Notes: a model not told the origin generated them from the letters alone. Numbered from the stretch's first letter, positions 27,301 through 36,031 are shown. The stretch is DNA of 36,462 nucleotides from Pavlovales sp. CCMP2436 (GCA_026770615.1 MU631417.1:296854-333315); one strand, 5' to 3'. A program made the numbers and translations.

Positions 27301-28616
27301 AATCGAACACGCATATTTGTAGAATTGAATAAAATACTAATTCCCTCGCATTCAGTCTCCGTATTGCTTAAAGTTGTTTCATCATAATAGTCTCCAATTG
27401 AAAAAATCTTTTGATAACCAGAGTCCGTAATATTCTTAAAATCAAATGATATAACCATACCCGTGTTTAGCCCAGTGCCTCCAAATATTGTATGTTCTAC
27501 TGTAACAGGATCAAGTAGCGTTTCGACCATACCGTCATCGAATTGAATATATGTTTTATCAGTCAATGGTTCAATTTTATATATTTCTTCAGATGCACCT
27601 ACATACGTTAAATAGTTGCCTTTTCCACTAAAATCCATATTATTTATGAAACGGTACTCGGCAAAAGCAGATCCAAGTCGGTTAACTATTGGTTCGGCTG
27701 ATAAATTGACTACACTACCATAACCAATTTGTTGATTGAACGGTAACCGCAAAGTATATAAATCTAAATTCGTATTCGTCATGAATGCGTCAAAATGTTG
27801 AGAATAATCTGCTTCCAAAAATTTAAGATTTGACACGATTGGGACACCTGTATAATTTGCGATTTGTAATATCTGCGATTCAATATTTTGAATGTTGGGC
27901 GTCGATACAATTCCGGTAAAATTAGCACCGCTCAAATTTGCTTTTTGTAGAAGCTTAATATCATTGTTTAGGATGCTTTCTTTTAAATTTACTTTATCAT
28001 TCAATCCAAGCGCATATGAATCTGCGGCTAATGCCCGACTATTAAGTGTTGTTATATTGCTATTGATTAATGTGTTATTTAAATTATAATCGCTTTGGTT
28101 TGTTTTGAGTGATATATTGCTTGATACATTAATATTATTTAAATTATAATCGCTTACGTTAACTTTGAGTGCTATATTGCTTGATACATTAATAATATTA
28201 GAATCGTATCGTATATTTGAACTATTCACATTGCTATTTAAAGTGGTAAAATCTATTTGGTTCGTTTTCAGTAAAAGATTACTCGATATATTAATATTAT
28301 TAGTGATAAAATCATTCGTATTGACTTTTAATAATAAATTTGAATCGTATCGATTATTTGATGAGTTAACTATATTACTATAAAGATTGTGATCAGAAAT
28401 ATTAAACTTTAAATTTATATTGCTGGCATTTATAGCCATTGAGTTAGTGATGTTACTATTATTGTTATTGTATGTGGCTATATTGACTTTTAACGACATC
28501 AGACTGTCTGATTCTGACTTTGTATAACGATTATTAAAACTTATATTAGCGTTATATTTGTATTCATCAAAATCCATAATCGGCAATTTACTCGGCAGTA
28601 ACGTATTAATACCCAC
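24393..28616 (-). CDS. giant fibre/adhesin-like protein with LamG-like modules (1407 aa)
   Basis: Residues 1-230 hold Asn/Ser-rich repeats (SSNxRYDSN, LKVNxSDYNLNN) like those of the neighbouring 540-aa frame. Modules of about 220 residues begin with EYRFINNMDFSGKGNYLTY (320), EYLLYNNKDTSGRGNHLSG (545) and EYQFNTNFDDVSGRNATL (about 1330) and continue as beta-rich LamG/concanavalin-like folds. A further one at about 880-1060 (YLTIENVDYTLGG...VYINGKSASV) is less clear. The frame begins with GTG and has no ATG for 14 codons, yet is open upstream to about 28,970. It probably continues from the frame before it. Such proteins form capsid fibres for host attachment. Confidence 0.7.
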   Translation of the reverse strand: MGINTLLPSKLPIMDFDEYKYNANISFNNRYTKSESDSLMSLKVNIATYNNNNSNITNSMAINASNINLKFNISDHNLYSNIVNSSNNRYDSNLLLKVNTNDFITNNINISSNLLLKTNQIDFTTLNSNVNSSNIRYDSNIINVSSNIALKVNVSDYNLNNINVSSNISLKTNQSDYNLNNTLINSNITTLNSRALAADSYALGLNDKVNLKESILNNDIKLLQKANLSGANFTGIVSTPNIQNIESQILQIANYTGVPIVSNLKFLEADYSQHFDAFMTNTNLDLYTLRLPFNQQIGYGSVVNLSAEPIVNRLGSAFAEYRFINNMDFSGKGNYLTYVGASEEIYKIEPLTDKTYIQFDDGMVETLLDPVTVEHTIFGGTGLNTGMVISFDFKNITDSGYQKIFSIGDYYDETTLSNTETECEGISILFNSTNMRVRFGRLGTFRRTFTLDIFNTINIWRHYDVVISSIGQVDIYIDGVLQTYITTGAVITLLRLFTATNSTTNLLQIYANTCYLSDFKIFLKSTIAETLIDDLTLAIQTPFGEYLLYNNKDTSGRGNHLSGTITEQGRDIDGKAYFRRGDISAILSTETRPTIASSVGGTGFTMSFDIKLYQTATNQSSVVFAIGSIINSSYVATTNPIGTGLNSRILNNNRFQFLFCEPNGNYSQFHTFTPSLSVTEWSNITIQIPRSSSVDLLCWLNGTLLQSSASGQDIYRFDWGWTASDGYKFRIYGNYTDSPYLSNIKIWLTDTITSSDIVNGRLDAIDPPMTISIVKQSHKYVDFRVSTINNSYMNFLNNYNNLLIRASLISKHNVLLSSAIDLNTISIPPTAFFKGTLAALFDIIGQLPSPTTTANAVIFPYTTYLQSIKFESFTVNNNANVQFPLRDLNRFDIKDCSFSYVYINDTIVAYSYDLILSIGFAPVLDSPMPSEVEFIRGLSFDFQNIPGTSSINVDINTINTSTGLYYLTIENVDYTLGGFTRFDFTISKTRLLTVYINGKSASVQLTKPINIIGKYNIKLHQRKYTSGESFTNVKMWRKSVSSNRLSIEHLNYNKQYKTLAPYIRPIKPITILYKSGVGLGNLAGSNLVLRSPSVYFAIPYNENATGADSREDGATLDVIVPINTYSMGIYLTCSDSVAFGHLMSFGDPNQSLTIGQSSFTIIFDILITSQFACSTLKADIGGITNFFNFIAKAINDSIKKQFSNPPVVASNDGNKIGWSKPSGGSDVEIYPDGGGKELGVDLPIFIVEPNVIYYSQLPPTFVNETINRSMTISRQTSAGLSNTINFRYNSNTAQPIYIIFCAAGIPRAWLGVNELSSEIVDVVTSFVEYQFNTNFDDVSGRNATLVLSGTGTVDTLYSDSTLGVGYGYVKVLSPYRLFGNMATTNTFVTLATKLSGGSGMRILFKKN

Positions 28617-28956
28617 GATATTTAACGTATTTAGTGAAATTGCTGCTCCGGCTGTTACTAAACCTACCGCGTTCGTAGTTGATAAAACAAGCGCCGAAAT
28701 TCCGATGTTGCTCGCGGTTGTTACATTGCTATTTATTTGATTTACGTCGATGTCATATGCAGTAATATCTACTTTTAAAGCAAGTCTGTTATCTATACCT
28801 TGTTTATTGTACGTATTGTCCTTATTGTATACATCACTGATGTTCGCTTTTGTGTTAATATTCGTATTTATTAAATTACAAGCCGTTTCGAAATCAGTGA
28901 TATTTAAATTTACATTTACCCTGTCGTTTATCGCTGCTCCGTCGAATGTTTGCCAT

Positions 28957-30579
28957 CTATAAAAAGTTTATATTTGCTTTAGTATCTACCACATTCGACA
29001 AATTTATAAAATCCGGATCATTATTTACTGAACTTGATGGTCTATTTTGTAATGCCAATATATTACTATCATATCTGATATTTGATGTATTAATGAAATT
29101 GCTAAAAACATTATGATCAGAAATATTAAGTTTTAATGCTATGCTGTTATTCAGATTTACATTATTTGTATTGTATAATGTTGTGCTTATTTTTGTATTG
29201 ATATCTGAAGTATTACTACCGACCACATTCGACAGATTTATAAAATCCTGATCATTAACTACTGAACTGGATGGTCTATTTTGTAATGCTAATATATTGC
29301 TATCATATCTGATATTTGATGTATTAATGACATTGCTAAAAACATTTTGATCAGAAATATTAAAATTTAATGCTATGCTGTTATTCAGATTTACATCATT
29401 TGTATTGTATAATGTTGTGCTTATTTTCGTATCGATATTACAAGTATTACTACCGACCACATTCGACAGATTAATAAAATCCTGGTCATTATTTACTGAA
29501 CTTGATGGTCTATTTTGCAAAGCTAATATATTACTATCGTAGCGAATATTTGATGAGTTAATGACATTGCTAAAAACATTTTGATCAGAAATATTAAATT
29601 TTAATACCAAATTACTTGCTATATTTACATTGTTCGAATTGTATAATATAGTGCTTATTTTTGTATCGATATTACAAGTATTACTACCGACAACATTCGA
29701 CAGATTAATAAAATCCTGGTCATTTACTACTGAATTATTTGGTCGATTTTGTAATTCTAAAATGTTCGAATCGTATCGATTATTTGAAGAATTAATGACA
29801 TTACTTAATTCTACGAATAAACCACCATTGAACTTATACGATAAATATGTATCAGTATCTTGGCTCGTATAATAATTCGAAAATTTGTTTGTATTCGATG
29901 TAATCATATTATCATATCTAATATTTGACGATTCTACTATTGATTTATCTGCTTTCGTATCAATTAACGTTGTGATGTCGACAATATCATGCTTTATAAC
30001 ATCAATAGCATTTGAATTAGATATGACTCGACCGTCCAAATTTAGAAAACCCTCGTCTATTTTGTTCACGACTTGGCCGCCTAGTGTCATGCCGCCTGAT
30101 ATTAACGTAGCCCCAACAATATTCTTGATGTCTCCCAATTCGTTAAGAGTATTTTCAATTACGGCGTTTACCGCTGCCTGAAGCAAATCTTTGATAGCTT
30201 GAGTTGTAAGATAGTTATTAAATTCTCCCTTTGATAAATATGTATTTGCGATATTGTTGTTTTGAGAATTCTCTGATGTAACATATTCGGATGACAAAAG
30301 TCTCAAATTAATGGCTTGATTTGATGTGATCAATTCTGTATTTATTAGAGAGATTTTACTATCTAAAATTCCTATGTTTCCATTTGTTAATCCTAAATTT
30401 CCGTTTGTTATTATTAAATTTCCGTTCGTTGTACTAATAGACTCTTCTATTAAACCAAAATGGTTATTTGTTTCTGTATTAAACACATTTAACGAACTGC
30501 CTAATGCTGTTATATTACATGTGTTCGAATTTGCAATAGCCGTTAATTCGTTGAAAGCTTGCTCTCCGAAAACCGACAT
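28957..30579 (-). CDS. repeat-containing fibre protein (540 aa)
   Basis: ATG at 30,579 (MSVFGEQAFNELTAIANSN) is preferred over the longer frame because ctatattataag lies just before it and the extension would overlap the lipase gene. Residues about 275-540 hold a 78-residue repeat (DQDFINLSNVVGSNT ... SNIRYDSNILALQNRPSS) in about 3.5 copies. The Asn/Ser/Ile pattern with no Cys-rich core suggests a trimeric beta or coiled shaft. The frame stops at TAG just where the next frame of the same style begins, so the two were probably one gene. Confidence 0.65.
   Translation of the reverse strand: MSVFGEQAFNELTAIANSNTCNITALGSSLNVFNTETNNHFGLIEESISTTNGNLIITNGNLGLTNGNIGILDSKISLINTELITSNQAINLRLLSSEYVTSENSQNNNIANTYLSKGEFNNYLTTQAIKDLLQAAVNAVIENTLNELGDIKNIVGATLISGGMTLGGQVVNKIDEGFLNLDGRVISNSNAIDVIKHDIVDITTLIDTKADKSIVESSNIRYDNMITSNTNKFSNYYTSQDTDTYLSYKFNGGLFVELSNVINSSNNRYDSNILELQNRPNNSVVNDQDFINLSNVVGSNTCNIDTKISTILYNSNNVNIASNLVLKFNISDQNVFSNVINSSNIRYDSNILALQNRPSSSVNNDQDFINLSNVVGSNTCNIDTKISTTLYNTNDVNLNNSIALNFNISDQNVFSNVINTSNIRYDSNILALQNRPSSSVVNDQDFINLSNVVGSNTSDINTKISTTLYNTNNVNLNNSIALKLNISDHNVFSNFINTSNIRYDSNILALQNRPSSSVNNDPDFINLSNVVDTKANINFL
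28987..29760. repeat. 234-bp tandem repeats in the fibre gene
   Basis: Near-identical DNA units carry accgaccacattcgacaga at about 29,217, 29,453 and 29,688, with a partial unit at about 28,989. Identity at third positions indicates recent amplification or gene conversion. Confidence 0.8.
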
Positions 30580-30619
30580 CTTATAATATAGCGTAGATTT
30601 TTTTCTATACCATTTATAT
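30580..30619. promoter_or_regulatory. 40-bp divergent promoter, fibre and lipase
   Basis: The gap between two divergent ATGs holds ttataatatag (minus reading ctatattataag) next to the fibre start and ctataccatttatat directly before the lipase ATG. Leaders would be very short. Confidence 0.5.
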
Positions 30620-31294
30620 ATGTTTGGACAAATTAGAAAACAACGAGATTCATATTTTGGTAGACCTACAAGAAGCACTTTTTTGTTCAATAGATATATA
30701 AATACTGGATCGAATAGATCTATATCTGTAGATCCTACTGTTGAACAAAATCCACTATTAGAAAATGCGATGATATACTCAAAAGCTTCCTACAGTGATC
30801 AGGATGTAATGGAAAAAATGAAAAATATAGGTTACGATCATGATGTTGATTTATCAAATAATGAGACCAATGTTTATACCAAAGATGGGAAAGCTTTGAT
30901 ATTACACCGAGGTAGTTCAAACGCGAAAGATTTTTTAATAAGTGATATTTTACTCGCATTTAATTATTCGGCTTTAGACCCGCGTGTATGGTCTGCTAAA
31001 AAAATTACAAGACAAACGCAACTAAAATATAATACTATCGCAGACCATTGTGGACATAGCTTGGGAGGATTTATCGCAGAAATATGCGGTGATCCTAAGG
31101 CTTATATTCTCACATATAACAAAGGTGCCAGTCCTTACCATATTGGTAAAGCTGTGTCTTCAAGACAGTTAGATATTCGTACACGCGGCGATTTGGTTAG
31201 TTTAATGTCTAAATTTCAAAACAGTAATTCGCTAACTATAGAAAACAGAGGTAAATGTTTCTTAAACGCACACAATTTAAACAATCTTGACTAA
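30620..31294 (+). CDS. class 3 lipase-like hydrolase (224 aa)
   Basis: An alpha/beta-hydrolase with the nucleophile elbow GHSLGG at residues 145-150 (Ser147). Asp191 in RTRGDLVS and His218 in NAHNL are good candidates for the rest of the triad. NPLLENAMIYSKASY near residue 44 and VYTKDGKALILHRGS near 85 match the early strands of class 3 lipases. Length is close to a minimal lipase core. Lipases of this type are known from polinton-like viruses and may act on host membranes at entry or exit. It is the only large + strand gene among the capsid genes and overlaps the convergent penton gene by 4 bp. Confidence 0.75.
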   Translation: MFGQIRKQRDSYFGRPTRSTFLFNRYINTGSNRSISVDPTVEQNPLLENAMIYSKASYSDQDVMEKMKNIGYDHDVDLSNNETNVYTKDGKALILHRGSSNAKDFLISDILLAFNYSALDPRVWSAKKITRQTQLKYNTIADHCGHSLGGFIAEICGDPKAYILTYNKGASPYHIGKAVSSRQLDIRTRGDLVSLMSKFQNSNSLTIENRGKCFLNAHNLNNLD

Positions 31295-32076
31295 TCTTTA
31301 TAAAACATGAGAGTCAATGCGAACGAATTGTAAAACGGAAGAGGTGTAAAATTCTCATCGGTCATTTCGATATCAATATAATCGATAGAATTGTTACGTA
31401 ATGGTTGAGTAATAAATGGACGTTCATACGCTATAATGTCCCCATAGTTCGCGTTATTCGCAATAGATGCTATTATTTTCCTGTATGTCATCAGACTGCT
31501 GTCATTCGAGTTTTCTAATTGTAAAGACTTATTATAACAGATATAAATTTGCTTGGGAAAAAGTATGTCCCACGTACCAAGCGTTTTAGTGGTACCAACA
31601 TATGGGACTGTTAGTGATTGAATACAAATACCTAAACGTAACGCTAATCCCGTCGGGAGAATTGTTAAATCTAATGAGGCGTTTGTGTTATCGATTGACA
31701 TAATTCGCGTGGTAGCAGAAAAAACTGTAAATGTTAACGGATTTGGAAAAGATACACCGGTGTCAGTACGAAAAGCCGATTTTGATCCCATTGCTGTGGT
31801 AATCGCAGAAACATCGGAATAAAATCCTGAGTCTATAGTGATCGTATAAAAAACTGTTGGCGTTTGTGTATAGAAAAACGTCAGTGTTTGACCCTCTCCA
31901 TATACATTGGGAAATTGACGGGACATTTGAATATTATAAAGTTGAATGAATAAATCTGATTTCACTGACCGAGGTACTATAGAATTGTCGAAATTCCATT
32001 GAAATCTACCGACAGAAGGATCACTAATATCACTTGTTTGACTTGATAAAAATAATGGATAGGGTGCGTTATCCAT
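31291..32076 (-). CDS. minor capsid / penton protein candidate (261 aa)
   Basis: Begins MDNAPYPLFLSSQTSDISDP. The protein is beta-rich with no membrane segment: GRFQWNFDNSIVPRSVKSDL, FIQLYNIQMSRQFPNVYGEG, TFFYTQTPTVFYTITIDSGF and YIDIEMTDENFTPLPF near the end. Size, single-jelly-roll-like strand pattern and place beside ATPase and MCP fit the penton (minor capsid) protein of polinton-like viruses and virophages. cttatatatagag lies just before the ATG. The assignment rests mainly on context. Confidence 0.6.
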   Translation of the reverse strand: MDNAPYPLFLSSQTSDISDPSVGRFQWNFDNSIVPRSVKSDLFIQLYNIQMSRQFPNVYGEGQTLTFFYTQTPTVFYTITIDSGFYSDVSAITTAMGSKSAFRTDTGVSFPNPLTFTVFSATTRIMSIDNTNASLDLTILPTGLALRLGICIQSLTVPYVGTTKTLGTWDILFPKQIYICYNKSLQLENSNDSSLMTYRKIIASIANNANYGDIIAYERPFITQPLRNNSIDYIDIEMTDENFTPLPFYNSFALTLMFYKD

Positions 32077-32228
32077 CTCTATATATAAGAGGATATTTTA
32101 TTTATTACGATTATAAACTTCGGGAGTATTCGAGATATATTTTATAGCTCTGATTTTATTAACTTTGAATATCCCGTCACTTTATCAACTATTACGCTCA
32201 TATTTCTATCAGGTAATGTATCTATGTA

Positions 32229-32951
32229 TTATTTTATTTCATAGACATTTTTATTAAGGTAATCATCGGCTTTTTTACCTGAAAGCATCGAAGTGCGTTT
32301 TATTACGAGGTCCACATCGGGTGGAGGTTCTTCTGGAACTTTTGGGTAAATGTTCTTTATATCATTAAGGAAATATTTTCCGATAGAATTTTTCAAAGAC
32401 TGACGAAGTGCCTCTTTATCACGAGGTTCTCTTAAAGCGCGATTTGTTAACATCGCTCCTTCGTCTCTTGCGGTTGATCTTAAGAGATCGCGTTGTTGTT
32501 TATCTAATTCATTCATTCGACTATCATAACTTGTAGCTAAAACATTTGTTTTTCCATTGAAAGGGTTTTTGCTCACCATGTTAAAGCCGACTATAGCATT
32601 ACGGACCGCTTCGTTTTCGATACCATACTGACCGACGGTATTACCGTAAATAGGTACCTCGCTTACTATTGGTTTTTCTTCAAATCGAACCGGATTGAGA
32701 GGCTCTTTGAAAAGCCACCGTTCCATCATAGTAGTGACGGGTTCATCTTCGACAGTAAAATCTTTCGCGATATATTCTAATTGTAATGAGTAACGACTTC
32801 TTGCTCGACCTGTGTAGTATGTAATGATTTTACCTACATATCGACGATTAAAAGCTCCTTTGTACGGTTTACCATTTAGTAGAAAATTATATTTAGAATT
32901 TGGTTTAGTATCTTTTTTCCAACCATTTAATTTATCGATTGAATCGGCCAT
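32229..32951 (-). CDS. 240-aa basic protein of unknown function in the capsid cluster
   Basis: I do not recognise a family. It starts MADSIDKLNGWKKDTKPNSK and is rich in Arg, Lys and Asp. Around residues 145-190 it is charged and helical (RMNELDKQQRDLLRSTARDE). VPEEPPPDVDLVIKRTSMLS lies near the end. No Cys-His-Asn protease triad typical of maturation proteases stands out. The place between ATPase and penton genes suggests a virion or assembly role. After the TAA the same frame stays open for another 32 codons. Confidence 0.55.
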   Translation of the reverse strand: MADSIDKLNGWKKDTKPNSKYNFLLNGKPYKGAFNRRYVGKIITYYTGRARSRYSLQLEYIAKDFTVEDEPVTTMMERWLFKEPLNPVRFEEKPIVSEVPIYGNTVGQYGIENEAVRNAIVGFNMVSKNPFNGKTNVLATSYDSRMNELDKQQRDLLRSTARDEGAMLTNRALREPRDKEALRQSLKNSIGKYFLNDIKNIYPKVPEEPPPDVDLVIKRTSMLSGKKADDYLNKNVYEIK

Positions 32952-32978
32952 GTCTATACTATGGAAAGATATTTATTA

Positions 32979-33698
32979 TTATTGTATTGTTAAACGGTTG
33001 AATCGATTACATATATTACCATCTTCATCGATAAACATAAACGCCCGGTCTTTTTTTGTTTGGTCAGGTTTGAAGATATGATTTAAATATGCTTCGAAAT
33101 CTTTGCTGTTTATATTTACTTCGTCTGTTATTGACATGATCTCTTTTTTGTTGCCTGGTCTGAATATGATAAAATTATTTATATTTTTACGAATTAATAA
33201 GGGTGCTTGAATATATGATTGTACTACTAACCAGAAAGACATACGTAAATGCCTACGATTACATAAGAATTTTGTCAATGTCCGTTGGAGTTCGATATTT
33301 TTCATAGAGGCCGCCATATCGTCCATGATAACTAAGCTATTTTTGTTATTTTTTGCGTTAATTTCTATTTCTTGTTCGACTTCTGTAATCGTATCGAAAG
33401 TAAGTTCATGATATAAACGACTATGATTTTTGAATGGTGAATTTCCCATAGATCTGAACGAGTTTTCTGGTATAAATAAATATACATAATCGAATACACC
33501 TTTATAGATTGGCGGAGATGTTTGCGTCAAAAAAGCCGTAAGCAAACTCGATTTTCCGCTACCAGGCCCACCGCTGTACATTAAACTGTGAGATTTATTA
33601 CTTAGTGGTTTTGGTATCTGAGGATGGAGTTGATTATCTACGTTAAATTTGGAAATAGTTAGCGGGATATCATTATGTTCTATTTCTAAGACACTCAT
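32979..33698 (-). CDS. genome-packaging ATPase, FtsK/HerA (A32-like)
   Basis: 239 residues with Walker A GGPGSGKS at 43-50 and Walker B SLVIMDD at 121-127, followed by RRHLRMSFWLVVQSYIQAPL at 149-168, the sensor region typical of A32-like packaging ATPases (arrow-of-Q motif, Gln160). These motors pump DNA into the icosahedral capsid. Length is close to that of other polinton-like and virophage ATPases. It lies 18 bp after the MCP gene (upstream on this strand) and is probably expressed in the same phase. Confidence 0.85.
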   Translation of the reverse strand: MSVLEIEHNDIPLTISKFNVDNQLHPQIPKPLSNKSHSLMYSGGPGSGKSSLLTAFLTQTSPPIYKGVFDYVYLFIPENSFRSMGNSPFKNHSRLYHELTFDTITEVEQEIEINAKNNKNSLVIMDDMAASMKNIELQRTLTKFLCNRRHLRMSFWLVVQSYIQAPLLIRKNINNFIIFRPGNKKEIMSITDEVNINSKDFEAYLNHIFKPDQTKKDRAFMFIDEDGNICNRFNRLTIQ

Positions 33699-33716
33699 TT
33701 AATATATCTAAATGTT

Positions 33717-34970
33717 TTAATTGTCATAGCTTAGGAGTCCGTCTGAAATTGTAAGGATTTTATCACACACCACATAAGCGTACAAAGTGAGTGCGGAATT
33801 GTTACTTGCGATATTTGCCTCAAACAAAATACCGGATGAAGACGCCAAGCTTGTGCCGTCGAGGACAATGTCCTGGTTTTGGAAGGCATCTAAGCCAATC
33901 GCCACGGCAAAGGCTTCATTTTCATATTGCGCCTGAGTCACGGACGAAGGATTATTAGATGCATTCAATACACGCAAAGCCTTGTATAATTCGCTACGCA
34001 TTTCCACAGTGTTCGAAACTGGAATAGATGGAACGCGGAAATCCCCGACTCGCCACGAGTATGAGGTCAAACCCGCCCGTGTGAAAGTTGTACTAGATTT
34101 GTCGGTGTTGGTTGTAGAATTTGATAAACTCGACATCACTATGATAACACTCTGAACTGATTTCGCGCGACATGGGATGTTCCACGAGATCGCGCCTGAG
34201 TTGGACCCGACTGTGCTTGTGTAGCATAACACATCTGTACTCGGGATAGCCATCATACCATTTGGCGCTTTGGATAAAATTCCTTGTTCGACGGCAGAAT
34301 CGAGACGAATTAATTCTGATTGTAATTTAAGATTTTCCATGAGAACATTACCTTCTGCCATTGGAGAACCAGTTAGCCACGAATAGATAGGATTGAGCTG
34401 AATTTCGATGCGTATATCGTCATTAAGCAGCGATAATGCGATAGCTTTCGAACACATTCCTGGTCCAAAAAGACCAAGCAGTGGGATCGTGACATCGAGC
34501 GTCGAACCAGACGCTGCTGCCATTGCTCTTCCGTTTCGTGGCGTGCTTACTCCATTGGCTGCAACACCTACTGCGTCGGCGCACCCCATACTTGCGAGTG
34601 ATGTACCACGATCTGATGCGCTACAGGTATGGTCGAGTAACATATTGCCATAGATATGCGCGTCTGTTAGGCTTGATACATGGACTGAACCAAAATAGAT
34701 ATCGATAGATTGGATAGGAGAGTAACCAGATCCATCCAAAACGAACGCAGTGGTAGCGGTAACAGTTGAACGAAGAGTATACTGAAGATAAGTATTATTT
34801 GGATTAAAATACACACCGCTCGACCCCGATGGTAATTGGAAAATAATACGGCCGCGACCGGCATATGAAACTCCAGATGTGGGTGCGAGAGTTATACGGG
34901 TTGCTTCGGCTTTTGACGAGGTGGCGATTTTTTTATCGAATTCGAAAGATTTAGGTAGGACGGATTCCAT
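33717..34970 (-). CDS. major capsid protein, double-jelly-roll candidate (417 aa)
   Basis: Begins MESVLPKSFEFDKKIATSSK. A beta-rich protein without membrane segments. IIFQLPSGSSGVYFNPNNTY, LDGSGYSPIQSIDIYFGSVH, ALSLLNDDIRIEIQLNPIYS and SWRVGDFRVPSIPVSNTVEM are the type of segments seen in polinton-like-virus and related capsid proteins, and LYAYVVCDKILTISDGLL is a typical C-terminal end. At 417 residues it is shorter than polinton MCPs (around 600) and nearer small PLV forms. It is followed directly by the packaging ATPase. tgtattataaaac lies 7-20 bases before the ATG. Confidence 0.7.
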   Translation of the reverse strand: MESVLPKSFEFDKKIATSSKAEATRITLAPTSGVSYAGRGRIIFQLPSGSSGVYFNPNNTYLQYTLRSTVTATTAFVLDGSGYSPIQSIDIYFGSVHVSSLTDAHIYGNMLLDHTCSASDRGTSLASMGCADAVGVAANGVSTPRNGRAMAAASGSTLDVTIPLLGLFGPGMCSKAIALSLLNDDIRIEIQLNPIYSWLTGSPMAEGNVLMENLKLQSELIRLDSAVEQGILSKAPNGMMAIPSTDVLCYTSTVGSNSGAISWNIPCRAKSVQSVIIVMSSLSNSTTNTDKSSTTFTRAGLTSYSWRVGDFRVPSIPVSNTVEMRSELYKALRVLNASNNPSSVTQAQYENEAFAVAIGLDAFQNQDIVLDGTSLASSSGILFEANIASNNSALTLYAYVVCDKILTISDGLLSYDN

Positions 34971-35050
34971 GATTTGTTTTATAATACATGAGATAGAATT
35001 TTTTTTTAGAGAAAGTTGTTATTTTTCAAAGGATGAATTCAGTTTATTCA

Positions 35051-35218
35051 TTACTGCTTTTTACCGAGAGATTTAGCAACTTCTAATGCTTCTTTTGGAA
35101 GTTCACCGGCAAAATCGCTCATTTTCTTCCTCATTTGATTTTTTGACCCAAAGCCTTGCGCATCCATCCCAGATTTACCGAAATGCGATTTTACAGATGA
35201 AGGTTTAAATCTGTACAT
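35051..35218 (-). CDS. 55-aa small basic protein
   Basis: ATG at 35,218 after gtatataaaaca; TAA at 35,051-35,053. The sequence starts MYRFKPSSVKSHFGKSGMDA and ends EALEVAKSLGKKQ. It is rich in Lys, Gly and Ser and could be a DNA-binding or core peptide, but I recognise no family. It sits between the MCP gene and the 68-aa gene on the same strand. Confidence 0.55.
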   Translation of the reverse strand: MYRFKPSSVKSHFGKSGMDAQGFGSKNQMRKKMSDFAGELPKEALEVAKSLGKKQ

Positions 35219-35252
35219 TGTTTTATATACATGGTTTAGATTTTTTTTTAAA

Positions 35253-35459
35253 TTATTCTTCTAAAATTATATATGCTTCATCGGGCAACATCGGGAATTT
35301 TTTAGAATAGTATGATGCGGTTCCGTAATCATAGTTTAAAACGGGAAACTCTTCTAAGATCTCGTCGATTGTTTTCTCACGGGGAACTTCTGGTTTGCTA
35401 AAATAAAGCATTGAAAACATCGATAAAACGGTTTCTACATTATTATTTTCTTGGTTCAT
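35253..35459 (-). CDS. 68-aa hypothetical protein
   Basis: ATG at 35,459 (MNQENNNVETVLSMFSMLYF), stop at 35,253. The rest is acidic (IDEILEEFPVLNYDYGTASY, LPDEAYIILEE). Longer frames starting further upstream are shadows of the divergent gene. Its start codon is 10 bp from the divergent ATG at 35,470. The function is unknown. Confidence 0.55.
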   Translation of the reverse strand: MNQENNNVETVLSMFSMLYFSKPEVPREKTIDEILEEFPVLNYDYGTASYYSKKFPMLPDEAYIILEE

Positions 35460-35469
35460 GATAGTTATA

Positions 35470-35931
35470 ATGGAAGAAGAAAATAATGAAGGAGTTGTGA
35501 TTTTTGAGGCGATTGAAGAAGAACTTGAAGAACCGATTAAAGAAAAGAAAGAGAAGAAACCACGTTCTGATAAGCAAAAAGAGGCTTTGAAACTGATGAT
35601 TGAGAACCGTAAAGAAAGGGCTATGGTAGAACGTGCTAATCGGAAAGAGAAACGTGCTCCCAAATGGTACAGAGAATTGAATACACAAGATAAAGAAATA
35701 CAAGACATGAAAAGCACTATCGAAATGTTAAAAAATCAAATCTTGGACGATAAAAAAGGTTTGGTTGTCGAAGAAAAAAATGAAGAACCTGCTAAACGAA
35801 CCGGTTTACACGACGGAGTTTATTACCATGAACCACCAATTATTCGACAAAGTCCGTATAAAGAGGCAGAAATCATGTATAATTTTGGACCTATGGATAG
35901 GCTTAGTTTGTTGCGTAATGTCTTGCGTTAA
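35470..35931 (+). CDS. 153-aa charged coiled-coil protein
   Basis: ATG at 35,470 is chosen; an in-frame ATG at 35,458 overlaps the divergent start. The N-terminal half is very charged (KEKKEKKPRSDKQKEALKLM, NRKERAMVERANRKEKRAPK) and is followed by a short coiled coil (KEIQDMKSTIEMLKNQIL) and a C-terminal tail GVYYHEPPIIRQSPYKEAE. It resembles no enzyme. A nucleic-acid-binding or virion-associated role is possible. Confidence 0.6.
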   Translation: MEEENNEGVVIFEAIEEELEEPIKEKKEKKPRSDKQKEALKLMIENRKERAMVERANRKEKRAPKWYRELNTQDKEIQDMKSTIEMLKNQILDDKKGLVVEEKNEEPAKRTGLHDGVYYHEPPIIRQSPYKEAEIMYNFGPMDRLSLLRNVLR

Positions 35932-36031
35932 TTTTTGCTTCCTTCCCCGGAAATAGTGTGTGTGTGTGTGTGTTTGCCTTTTCCCCATAAATGTGTGTGT
36001 GTGTTATTATTATTTTTAAACATAGAAATAC

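Noticed and set aside
32096..32228. 32-codon continuation after the stop of the 240-aa gene
   Set aside because: It is open but short, with only a 19-codon ATG frame; no evidence for readthrough or a separate gene.
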